From positions 1 through 64,000 of the forward strand of contig CAVYGM010000006.1 of assembly GCA_963768025.1 (NCBI GenBank): a stretch of DNA of 64,000 nucleotides, given 5' to 3'. This DNA is from CAVYGM01 sp963768025 (GTDB lineage: Bacteria; Bacteroidota; Bacteroidia; Cytophagales; Spirosomataceae). This document shows, one piece after another, positions 10,742 to 21,316 of this stretch (its first letter is position 1; each line of letters starts with the position of its first letter). Under the pieces are notes generated by a model. The model had not been told where the DNA came from and did not search any database. It saw only the letters and a program-made list of their open reading frames with translations. The position numbers and the translations under genes were made by a program.

Positions 10742-11758
10742 CTAGAAGTAGCGTGGTGTCAATATCTTGCTTTTTCCGTACCCAAACTCATAGCGTAGCA
10801 TTACTTCGTGACTGCCTGAATTAATACTCAAATTGGTTTGTTTGAGCCCGTTCAGCATCATATCATAGGCATATCCTAATCTGAACTGATCGGTGATCTG
10901 GATTTCAACCAAGCCTACTACGGCATCACTTATGTAGTTATTGAGGGAGTTGCCCGCGCCACTGCTGTTGTTGAGGGTGCTCCATTGGTTGTGACGATAG
11001 GAAGTTCCGATCGCAAGACGATCGTTGATCCAAAGGTTGATATTACCGTCAATTCCCAGCGGGGCTCCTTCGGCATACTTGGCCAACAAGGATGGCTTCA
11101 ACTTCAAGGTATTCCCCAGGCCGATTACAAAACCCGACATAAAGTAGGCATGTCGTTTCTGTTTTGCCCGGTTGTCGCCGGTATTGTACTCGGTAAGATT
11201 ATTAGCAATGAGCTGGGGAACAGAAACTCCAATGTAGGATTTGTCATTACTTATATACACCCCAGTTCCAAAATTAGGGAGTATCTTAGAAATGTTTTGA
11301 TTGAACACTGGATCAGTCCCTCCACCCGGCGAAAGTACGGCTTCGCTCAAATTCCACCGAAAACTCGTAGCGCCCGCCTGCAAACCAAGGGCAAGGGTGG
11401 TTTTTTCACCAACCCGAATCCGAAAGGCATAAGAGGCATAAATGCCGGTTTCGTTTTGAAGTCCAATCTGATCGTTGTATACCTGCAATCCCAGTCCAAC
11501 CCGCTCCCGGTTGATCGGGGCATCTAGCGTAAAGGTCATAGTTTTGGGAGCACCTTCCACGTTTACCCACTGGTTTCGGTACAATCCAGTCGCACTCAGC
11601 ACGTCTCTACTACCGGCGTAGGCGGGGTTGAGGGCCATCATGTTGAACATGTACTGGGAATACATTTTATCCTGCTGGGCGAGTACCCTGGTACTACCAG
11701 CTCCAAGAGCCAGTAGTACCAAGAATGCCCAAATTCCTATTTTAGTGTATTGTGTCAT
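10742..11758 (-). CDS. PorP/SprF family type IX secretion outer-membrane protein
   Basis: 338 residues. The signal peptide (IWAFLVLLALGAGSTRVLAQ) is followed at once by the family signature DKMYSQYMFNMMALNPAYAGSR. Barrel-like strands include LSATGLYRNQWVNVEGAPKT, VGLGLQVYNDQIG, LALGLQAGATSF, NFGTGVYISNDKSYIGVSVP and LAIGTSYRHNQWS, and the protein ends with a barrel strand HEVMLRYEF plus a short tail. It starts four bases after the adhesin stop (11763), so the two are almost certainly co-transcribed and translationally coupled. In Flavobacterium, the SprF gene directly follows sprB and is needed for SprB export; the same arrangement here suggests that this protein is the dedicated partner of the adhesin. 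Confidence 0.92.
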   Translation of the reverse strand: MTQYTKIGIWAFLVLLALGAGSTRVLAQQDKMYSQYMFNMMALNPAYAGSRDVLSATGLYRNQWVNVEGAPKTMTFTLDAPINRERVGLGLQVYNDQIGLQNETGIYASYAFRIRVGEKTTLALGLQAGATSFRWNLSEAVLSPGGGTDPVFNQNISKILPNFGTGVYISNDKSYIGVSVPQLIANNLTEYNTGDNRAKQKRHAYFMSGFVIGLGNTLKLKPSLLAKYAEGAPLGIDGNINLWINDRLAIGTSYRHNQWSTLNNSSGAGNSLNNYISDAVVGLVEIQITDQFRLGYAYDMMLNGLKQTNLSINSGSHEVMLRYEFGYGKSKILTPRYF

Positions 11759-14164
11759 AGTATTATCTGGTTATGGTCAGGTATCGTACGAATTGTAGGC
11801 CGTTTTCAAGTTTGACAACGTAGAAGTAGGTACCATCCGGTAACCCTTCCGATGTGCTTCCTATTCGCAGGCCGTTGTTGGTAGTACCGTTCCAGTCATT
11901 TTTGTAATCATTGTTACGATAGACCAGGGTCATCCAGCGGTTGTAAATTTCCAGAATAACTTTCTGGCCTCCGGTGTTTCGAATGACGAAGAAGTCGTTG
12001 ATACCATCCCCATTGGGTGAGAAACCTTCGGGTATGAATATCTCCGTACCGGCTGGTATTATAAGTGGCGTTGGCTCCATCTCCGTATCCTCCGTCGGAT
12101 CGTTGTTGCCATTGAGGTCAGCTACAAATCCGTTGGTCGATACATCGGTGACGACTATCTCCCCAGCTTTGGCAAACGCGTACACCTGGTTGAGGTATGG
12201 TGTCTGTCGTCCATCCGTTGTGACATTGATCGTGAAATGCAGCGTATCCGTGGCACCGACATTCAAAGTACTATTGGCACTAATCAGGAGCTCGCGGTCA
12301 TTTGCTCCATCAAAGTCAGGATTAATTGCCAGTTGGCTCTGCACATTGTGCCGTCGGTGTACCTACTTTTCGGAACGTAGCGCCGGTTTGGGTATTAAAC
12401 ACTTTGCTCAGTGAATCCGTAACCTGAACATTGGTAAGTGCCGATGCTGCCAAAGTTTTTAACAATGGCCATGTAGGTAATGTTGTAGCTTCCGTCGGAC
12501 TGCCGAATCGTGTCCTTCTACCGATAGCGCAACTCCGATCATGGCTTCACCCGGCACGTTATTCAGCACAATTGGCGTAGGCTCGCTGTCATTGGTTGGG
12601 TCAAGGTCATTGTTCGTATCAGGATTTTCCCCGGTTGTCGAACTGTCAGATACCTGAACTCCTCCTGTGCCTAATCCTGTCCCTATGGCTACGTTTTTGA
12701 ATGTGGTCGTTGTGGCGGAATTCACATTCACCCTCACCGTAAGCTTGATGTCTCGGGTTGCGCCTTTGGGCAAGCTGCTTAGAGACTCCACCAGCATCTT
12801 GGTGTTTGCACCCGTTCCAGTATAGGCTGTGTTCACGGTGAATCCAGCGTCGGCTGTGAGGGCTATGCTACCCGGAACTATAACTGCTCCATTTCCAAAG
12901 GTTTTGGACAGATCATCCTCTACCTGAACCATGGTCAGATCGCTCATACCCAAGTTTCTTACCATGAAGGTATAAGGTATATCGAAGATACCGTTTTCAA
13001 CTTCGACAGGTGTTCCCACCTTTTTGGCGACTCCGATGGAATTCTGTTTATCAAACCGCACTGGTGTTGGGCTGCTTCCCGTCGGATTGGTATCGAACCC
13101 GTTGTTTGAAATATCCGAAACCGTTTTGACTCCTGAATTACCTCTTGCCAAGACACTGTTGTAGAAAGGACCCGAGCTGCCGGAAGGAGTTACCCTAACC
13201 AGGAAGGTGATGGTCTGCGTAGCACCGGATAGTAACGTACTGCTTCCGGGGATCAGCATCGCGGGCTTGTCTTTGCCATTGAAGGCCGGATCCACAACCA
13301 AGGTACTACCCGCGCCGGTGGTTGGCGTGCCTACCAATTCAAATTGGGTTGGCAGCGGGAACGCTTTGGACAGACTGTCTATAACCTGGACCGATGACAG
13401 ATTCATGAGGCCGTAGTTCTGTACCCGCACACTGTACGTTACCAGATGAGTCCCATTATTGCCCGTTTCTACGTTGGTTACCGCCTTAGCTACCCCGATT
13501 GCGAGCGAATCCTTCACGAGGGTAGAGGGCGTGGAGAGTAGTGATACCGACGACACGTTGTTCTGCGGATTGGTATCAATCTGATCCAAGTTGGCAATCC
13601 GGGCAACATTCAGTATGGTACCAGGCCCTGTAACTTTCACAGCACACGAGAATACAAGGCTATCGAAGGCGGCCAAGAATGGAATAGTGCCTTTGATTAC
13701 GTTTCCATCGATACTATACCCATTGCCCGCTACATATTGAATACCCTCGGGGAGAATATCAATGATGGTAATGTTGGTGGCGTTCGATGGGCCGTTGTTT
13801 TTAAGCTTGATGGAGTACGTAACCTCACCCCCGACTTGCACTGTTGGCTTATCCAGGGTTTTGAAAATCGCGAGGTCAGTCCTTGGCGTCGTGTTGCTAC
13901 AATCGAATATGGTAACCTCCACCTTGGCTGGTGAGCTGAAACATCCACCCGCCGATTTCTCAAACACGTAATAGGTGCCGGCCCCAACGCTTTTGGGTGA
14001 ACTTACATCGGCAGAGTTCGGTGTACTTCCTACTTTGTACACAAATGACCCGCCGGATGCAGGCGTATTCAACACAGCGGTGGTGAGATCCACTAGGATG
14101 GCAGGACAATCGTTCCGCTTATTGGATACAACCGGCGTTTTGATGAAGCCGTCCGTACACTCGT

Positions 14165-16160
14165 TGACCTGAATGGTGGTTCTTGCAGGCTCACTCGCAC
14201 AGTCTTTGATCTTGCAAATCGCAGTGTAAACTGTGGTACTAGCAGGAGAAACGGTAATACTCGTCCCAAAAGCTCCATTCGACCAGGTAACCGAACCATT
14301 GGTACAGCCGATAGCCGTAATGGTGGTTGATTCCCCTTGTCTGATTGGGTTCTTAGAAGCGGTCAGAACCGGTGGGGCTACATTGATCACCGTAATGGTG
14401 TAGACAGCCGATTCCTGACTCTCGCATCCATTTATGATACATTTGGCCGTGTAGTTGGTCGTGACAGATGGAGATACTACAATTGCGTCTCCCGTTTGGT
14501 TGGTAGACCATTTGGCAACACCCTGGCAATTCTCAATGATCAGGGTTACACTTTCACCTTTGCAGATGCTATCCGTTGAGCATACCACAGTTGGCGGTGG
14601 TGTAGTCGTGACGTTGATCGTTATGGTGGCCTTTTCGCTTACGCACACTCCTTTTTCACATTGAGCGGTGTAAGTCGTGGTGGCAGTAGGCTTCACTTTT
14701 ATACTTGCCCCGGTCAGACCATTACTCCATTTTATGATACCGGTACATCCGGTAGCAGTAAGTGTCACACTGTCTCCCTTACAAATCGACAATTTGGATG
14801 CGGTTAGCAGCGGGGGGGTGGAGGTTCCAACGTTGATTACGATGGTGTTCGAAGACCCACTTGGACACGCACCTGCGGTTGTGCCGCAGATGGCAGAATA
14901 GCTGGTGGTGGTGGTAGGTTTCACTTTAATCGAGGCTCCTTCCGCTCCATTCGACCATTTCACAGTTCCGATACAACCCGTTGCAGCAAGCGTCACCTCA
15001 TCTCCGGCGCATATTTCCGCTTTGTTGGCGGTAATCACCGGCGGTGTTCCGTTGGTATTGACGTTGATGGTCACCGTGTTGGAAATGGCGCTCTCACAGT
15101 CATCTATTTTACATACGGCGGTGAAATTCGTGGTTGCCGTAGGATTCACATTGATGCTTGCCCCGGTCATTCCATTGGACCACCTAACGACTCCACTACA
15201 TCCCGTTGCGGAAAGCTTGACAAGGTCACCCGAGCATACAACCGTTTTGTCGCTGGCTATGATCGGGGCGGTGGGCGTCACCACATTGATGGTCACCACA
15301 TTCGATTCCCCACTCTCGCAGACGTCCGTTTTGCAGACAGCGGTAAAGCTCCTGGTCGAACTGAGCGTCACAACGATGGAATTACCAGTTTGACCGGTTG
15401 ACCATCTAACAACTCCGGTGCAATTGTTTGCGGTAAGAGTAGCCACGCCACCTGGGCAAACAACGAGCTTGGTTGAAGCAATGATAGGTGCAGCAGGCTT
15501 AGTAACCACGATCGTATGTACCTCAGACATTTGGCTTTCGCAAGAACCTACGATACACTTAGCCGAATAAGAGGTGGTCACAGTCGGGTTTACGGTAATA
15601 GAAGTTCCCGTTTGACCATTCGACCATTTTACGATGCCTTCGCATTCGTGGGCCGTAAGAACTACGCTTTCGCTCGGGCATATTTCCAGTTTTCCACAGG
15701 TAATGATCGGTGGAGGACCAGGCTTGTCAACTTTTATTGTGATAGAAGCCGTCTCGCTTATACAGTTATCAATTTTACAATACGCAGTATACGTGGTTGT
15801 CTGGGAAGGCAACACAACAATCGGCGTACCCGTTTCCCCGGTTGACCAAACCAACACACCATTGCAATTTGAAGCCGATAGAATGGCACTTCCGCCTTCA
15901 CAAATCGAACTCACATTGCTAGCAAGAATTGGCTTAACCGGCTTTTGCACCTTGATTATGATGGGGTTCGAGGCTGGACTCTTACATTCACCCTGTACAC
16001 AAACCGCGGTGAAGGTGGTGGTTTCACTAACCGAAACACTGATGGTTTTTCCTTCAAAGCCGTTCGACCAGCGGATGGTACCATCCTTGCATCCCACCGA
16101 GGTGAGGGTTACAGTGGTATTGGGGCAAACGTTGGTTTGTGCGCAGGCAATAATTGGTGG
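14165..16160 (-). repeat. Nine tandem Ig-like repeats of about 75 residues with two paired cysteines
   Basis: Within the adhesin, nine consecutive units share the plan: Cys (…ICPG/ICKGDSVTLTA), Cys plus GxVKWSNGxTG, SIxVxPTxTTxYxAxC, then xCES and a TITV strand ending PPxI/L. Four cysteines recur in nearly every unit (the ninth lacks the first). DNA between units has diverged widely, unlike the 432-bp repeats, so this array is old. Confidence 0.75.
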
Positions 16161-18007
16161 ATCAATGGTCGGACAGCCTGCTTTTATTAGTACAGAAGAC
16201 TGGTCATCCTCCCCATTTTCGTATCCATTGCCCGGAGTAGAATCGGGATCTTTCTGATCCGACTTTGAGATTTGGGCAATGTTCTTGATTTCACCGTTTT
16301 GAATAACCTTGGCCAGGAATGTCAACGTTTTTGTCTCTCCTGCCAAAATGCTCGCAATGGTTCCAGTTAGCAAATTACCCGATTTGGTTAGCGTGGCGCT
16401 GGAAACGAATTCCAAGCCACCTGGCAATAGGTCGGTTACCTGAACATTTGTCGCGGTTTGGGGACCATCATTCTTTACGGCCAGGGTATACGTGATTGTT
16501 TCGCCAAACGCGGGGTTATTCTTAGACACCGTTTTGGTCAGCATCAGATCAGCCACCGGAACCACCTGAATGATAACAGTAGAGGTATCGTTGGAAGTTT
16601 TTCCTGGATCATTATCCGGACTCTTGACAATACCCGTGTTTACAATTGTTCCGGATGCATTTGGTTTGATGGTAGCCGTCAGGATCAAGGTACGATTAGA
16701 CGTCACCACCATATCCCCAATCGTCCAGATTCCGGTAGCACTGTTGTACTCCCCAGCCGGCACTGCACTTACATAGGTGAGGGAAGCTGGCAGCACATCA
16801 GTTACCGTTACGTTTCTGGCATTTCCTACACCCAGATTTTTCACCGTCAAGGAGTAGTTGATCAATTGACCCGGCGTATAGGGGCCTGGGGTAATCACCG
16901 TTTTGACGATGGCAAGATCAGAGAAGCAAGCCTGCACCACTACGGTTACCGGAGTTCTTTCGCTGCTAATACAGCCTTTATCGCTAATAGCCTCCGCAAA
17001 ATAGGTAGTAGTTGCCACCGGACTTACCGTTAGTTTTCCGCCACTTTGGGTGGTTCCGATGGATGTGCCACCACTTGCGGTTGTATACCATTTGATGGTA
17101 GCGCCTGGAGCAAATCCAATCAGTTTAGTACTCTTCCCAAGGCATATCAAGGTGTCGTCACAAGCTACCCCGAAGGCTGGTGCCGGTCTAGGGTTGATTT
17201 GTACCGAAAGAGCGTCCATCTTCGGCGTGCAATTGCCCTGGTTGTCAGGATCATTTGTCTTTGCGGTCAAAATGACATTGCCATTGACAATATCAATTGC
17301 CGAGGGGGTATAAATGGTAGTCAGACTCGAAGTACTAGAAGAAGGTACCCGTTCCACTTGATGACCAAACCACACTAGTGGCTACCCCAGAAAGTGTAGC
17401 TGATACGGAGACTGGACTTCCAGCGCAAATTTCCTGATCAGAACCCACGGTAACATTAAATACCAGTTGGCAATCGCATGGGGTAATGTTGACGATAACC
17501 GCCATTGGATTACTGTAACATCCAAATATGGATTTCTCGAACAAATAATATTGACCCGAACCAACAGCAGTAGGGTTAGAAACCAGGGCAGAGGTTGGTG
17601 AAGAGCCGACATGCCATTCAAAAATGCCTCCTGGTGTGCTTGGAGCCGAAACGGTCAAAGCGGTCAGGTTAACGGTTGTGGCCGGACAGGTATTCTGAAC
17701 GTTCCCTGAAACCACAGGTTTTTCTGGTTTGATATTCACCGTCACTACGATGGGGAAGCGGGTGCTTTTACAACCATTGGCCTGAACCACTCCTTCTAAA
17801 TAATACGTGGTAGTCTGGGTAGGGCTCAAAGTAAGCGGCACCCCACTCGACGTAGTAGCAAAGGGTATTCCACCAGCTGATGTAGTGTACCAATTAATAG
17901 TTGTACCACCTACATTAGACGTAGCACTCAATACCACCGATTCCCCTACACAAATTATCTTATCCGGTGTCGTGGTCAGGGTAATGGTAGGGCACTGCGA
18001 AATCGTG

Positions 18008-19736
18008 ACCGGCTCGCTGTCGTTGTCGTCCTCGCCCCTGTTGAAGCCGTTGCCGGGTGTGGAGTCCTTGTCGGTCACGGGGTTGCCCTGCCCGTCCTTG
18101 GCGTCCTTGATCTGCGCGTAGTTGGTCAGAGAGGTTCCGACGAAAGCATCATTAATTTTTACGGTGATGTCCACAAAGGCCGTCGCCCCCGCCGCCAATG
18201 GACCGGGGATCGGCACGTTCAGCGTGGCGATGTTGCCCACCGCCGTCCAGGCCGCGTCCTGTAAGCGTCATGCCCGTGGGAAGGGAATCACTCAATGCTA
18301 TTTGGGTCGCCGGCACGTTGCCCTGGTTGGTCACCGTCAGGCGGTACTTCACCAGCGCGCCAGGGAAGACGCTCACCGCCTGGCCTGGGGCCAGAGATTT
18401 GTTCAGGGCCAGGTCGTAGACCGGCGCCGGAGAGACGGTGACCGGCTCGCTGTCGTTGTCGTCCTCGCCCCTGTTGAAGCCGTTGCCGGGCGTGGAGTCC
18501 TTGTCGGTCACGGGGTTGCCCTGCCCGTCCTTGGCGTCCTTGATCTGCGCGTAGTTGGTCAGCGTGCCCGTCGTGAAGCTCTCGCTCACCTTCACGGTGA
18601 TGTCCACGAAGGCGGTCGCCCCCGCCGCCAGCGGGCCGGGGATCGGCACGTTCAGCGTGGCGATGTTGCCCACCGCCGTCCAGGCCGCGTCCTGTAGCGT
18701 CATGCCCGCGGGAAGGGAATCACTCAATGCTATTTGGGTCGCCGGCACGTTGCCCTGGTTGGTCACCGTCAGGCGGTACTTCACCAGCGCGCCAGGGAAG
18801 ACGCTCGCCGCCTGGCCAGGGGCCAGCGATTTGTTCAGGGCCAGGTCGTAGACCGGCGCCGGAGAGACGGTGACCGGCTCGCTGTCGTTGTCGTCCTCGC
18901 CCTTGTTGAAGCCGTTGCCGGGCGTGGAGTCCTTGTCGGTCACGGGGTTGCCCTGCCCGTCCTTGGCGTCCTTGATCTGCGCGTAGTTGGTCAGCGTGCC
19001 CGTCGTGAAGCTCTCGCTCACCTTCACGGTGATGTCCACGAAGGCGGTCGCCCCCGCCGCCAGCGGACCGGGGATCGGCACGTTCAGCGTGGCGATGTTG
19101 CCCACCGCCGTCCAGGCCGCGTCCTGAAGCGTCATGCCCGTGGGAAGGGAATCACTCAATGCTATTTGGGTCGCCGGCACGTTGCCCTGGTTGGTCACCG
19201 TCAGGCGGTACTTCACCAGCGCGCCAGGGAAGACGCTCACCGCCTGGCCTGGGGCCAGAGATTTGTTCAGGGCCAGGTCGTAGACCGGCGCCGGAGAGAC
19301 GGTGACCGGCTCGCTGTCGTTGTCGTCCTCGCCCCTGTTGAAGCCGTTGCCGGGCGTGGAGTCCTTGTCGGTCACGGGGTTACCCTGCCCGTCCTTGGCG
19401 TCCTTGATCTGCGCGTAGTTGGTCAGCGTGCCCGTCGTGAAGCTCTCGCTCACCTTCACGGTGATGTCCACAAAGGCGGTCGCCCCCGCCGCCAGCGGAC
19501 CGGGGATCGGCACGTTCAGCGTGGCGATGTTGCCCACCGCCGTCCAGGCCGCGTCCTGTAGCGTCATGCCCGCGGGAAGGGAGTCGCTTAGTACTATTTG
19601 AGTAGCTGGTACAATACCCTGGTTAGTTACCGTTAGCCGGAATTTAACCAATGCACCGGGAAAGACAGCACTTGATTGACCCGGAGCCAATGATTTGTTT
19701 AAAGCCAAGTCAAACACGGGTCCATCCACAATTTCA
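18008..19736 (-). repeat. Four tandem 432-bp DNA repeats encoding 144-residue DUF11 domains
   Basis: The phrase ACCGGCTCGCTGTCGTTGTC recurs at 18008, 18441, 18873 and 19305, giving intervals of 433, 432 and 432. The copies are almost identical base for base over most of their length; the fourth (N-terminal) copy diverges sharply from about 19575 on, and the first diverges near 18123-18200. The extra base in the first interval is the A in TGTAAGCG near 18263 (other copies TGTAGCG or TGAAGCG) and shifts the reading frame. The repeats are visibly richer in G+C at third positions than flanking parts of the gene. Confidence 0.9.
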
Positions 19737-20591
19737 ATCGCACAACAGCCTGTGGCCGGGCAAGCGAAGCCGACCGTGGTAGTAAATGTAAAAGACCCCG
19801 TCCCTAAAATTGTTAGGGACGAGTCTGCGTTCACTCTGGCAATTGTTTTGCCCCCTACAACCGTCGAATTATTAATTAGTATACCATTATAAAACCATTT
19901 GACACCACGGTAACCCGAAGGAACGGTAACCGTAAACTCATCTCCTTCGTACCAATCTATTGGAACCGAAAAACAGGTAGTAGCCAGATCATCCTGGTCG
20001 AGGGCCTTATCGCCCGGCCAGGAATCCACGTCCTCCTGATTCGTTTGGGTGATTTCTGCTACATTAAAAAATACACCTTGACTCAGAACTTTCGCTTTGA
20101 TTTGCAGGATGGCCGAATCTCCGGCCGCTACTGTTCCAACATTCCAGATACCCGTAGCTGGGGTGAAATTGATTCCTCCTCTCAGCAGGGAACTGCTTAT
20201 AAAACTAACCCCGCCCACTGGTAAGCTGTCCTTCACCACTACTCCGGTCGCCCCCAACGCACTGGAATTCTTTACGGTAACCAAATAGGTTACCGTATCT
20301 CCAATGGCAGGTTTGGACTTATTAATTCTTTTGGAGAGGCTTAGGTCAACTTGTGACCAGGCGGAAGAAAAAGCAAAAAGAAAAAACAGGAGTAGTGAAA
20401 GTCGGCCAAAAATCCAAGTCGAAGGCCTGAAGAAAGGGGGAGATTCCGGATTTTCTTTTCGAAAACTGTCTTTTAGTTGTGCTTTCCACATATTAGTCGA
20501 ACTAATACTGGCTTGAAATGAGAAAAGTTGTACAACTCTTAACAATTTGTAAACCTTCGTCATTTTCATGGGTAGAAGTGGATTATTCATA

Positions 20592-21254
20592 AGGATGGCA
20601 TTAATAGACCTGCAGGTTTGTGTATAGTGTGTGTTGTGTTTTCTGAACTAATGATAGGAAATGCCGTTGGCAGTCCCACCCGAATCGAATACTTCTACTC
20701 ATTAAAAGCCTTAACTCATAAGCGCCTGAAAAATGGAAAAAATTCCACGCAGGCAATACATAGTTTAAAGGTTGTTGTAATGCGGTAACAAAAATCAAAT
20801 GCCGAGTAAATAACAACGAATTCAACTGATGTAAATCATGTGAATTATCGAGCTTATCGGCATACAACCCAGCGGGTACTAGCAGAGCGACTCCCTGTAA
20901 CTTTAAATAAATGTCCACTATTTGAAACAAATTATGATTTTTAAATTCACAGTCATGTTAATAGCGTGCAGTTATTCACTGGTTTAAGTAGCATAAATTA
21001 TGCCAAAGTGACATGATTTACATACACTACCAAAATAATAAAGTGTAAGTCCTTACAATGAGCCTATTACAGCTATTTGCCAAGTTTGATTTTAGAAAAA
21101 GCCACTAGGTGATTTCGGGCAAATAGACCGAGTAAAGTAGAATGGAGAATAGGATAAATCTTAAGCTAAAAAGATGCCAAAAACTTCCCTTTAGCTAGTA
21201 AATAAGCCATTTTCGCATAAAATCGGGAAGCCACCTATTAACTGAAGGTATACC
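20592..21254. other. Intergenic region upstream of the adhesin, no gene supported
   Basis: About 660 bases, AT-rich. A 109-codon minus-strand frame (20601-20930) has no signal peptide, no recognisable family and poor coding character, so I do not call it. The region must hold the adhesin promoter, but I found no complete TTG-N19-TAnnTTTG on the minus strand. Confidence 0.5.
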
Positions 21255-21300
21255 TAAAACAAATAGGCTGACTATCAGAGGACAGTCAGCCTATTTTATT
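21255..21300 (-). terminator. Hairpin terminator of the TolB-like/barrel gene
   Basis: A 13-bp perfect stem AAATAGGCTGACT / AGTCAGCCTATTT (21261-21273 with 21284-21296), 10-base loop, followed on the minus strand by GTTTTAGG. It lies 20 bases after the stop at 21317. Confidence 0.8.
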
Positions 21301-21316
21301 AAAAGTTACTTAATAG

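Larger units (their letters stand above)
11763..20491 (-). pseudogene. Giant T9SS-secreted surface protein, about 2,900 residues, DUF11 and Ig-like repeats, several frameshifts
   Basis: Start chosen at 20491, giving a long n-region and a signal peptide (LSLLLFFLFAFSSAWSQ); 20590 is an alternative. Order: one DUF11 domain; a PKD-like segment; four near-identical 144-residue DUF11 repeats with acidic DKDSTPGNG and EDDNDSEPV tails; Ig/PKD-like domains; two DUF11 domains; nine Cys-paired Ig-like repeats; another DUF11; three long DUF11-like domains; and a CHU_C/type B sorting domain (FIPEGFSPNGDGINDFF ... VYRNNDYKNDWNG ... LPDGTYFYVVKL). The C-terminal domain directs T9SS export. Frames break near 18255 (extra base in repeat copy 4), 17340 (TTCTTC) and about three times between 12340 and 12530. 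The longest open piece is 12459-17375 (1,638 codons). PorP/SprF follows four bases later. Role, adhesion or gliding, is inferred. Confidence 0.85.

Noticed and set aside
18734..19561. A 275-codon plus-strand frame, Arg/His/Val-rich, antisense to the adhesin repeats
   Set aside because: It repeats with the 432-bp unit and arises from high GC on the opposite strand of a true coding repeat. No start or family evidence.
18008..19736. CRISPR-like or satellite array
   Set aside because: Units are 432 bp, contiguous and coding in frame, without spacers.
20601..20930. A 109-codon minus-strand frame upstream of the adhesin
   Set aside because: No recognisable domain, no signal peptide, AT-rich intergenic character.
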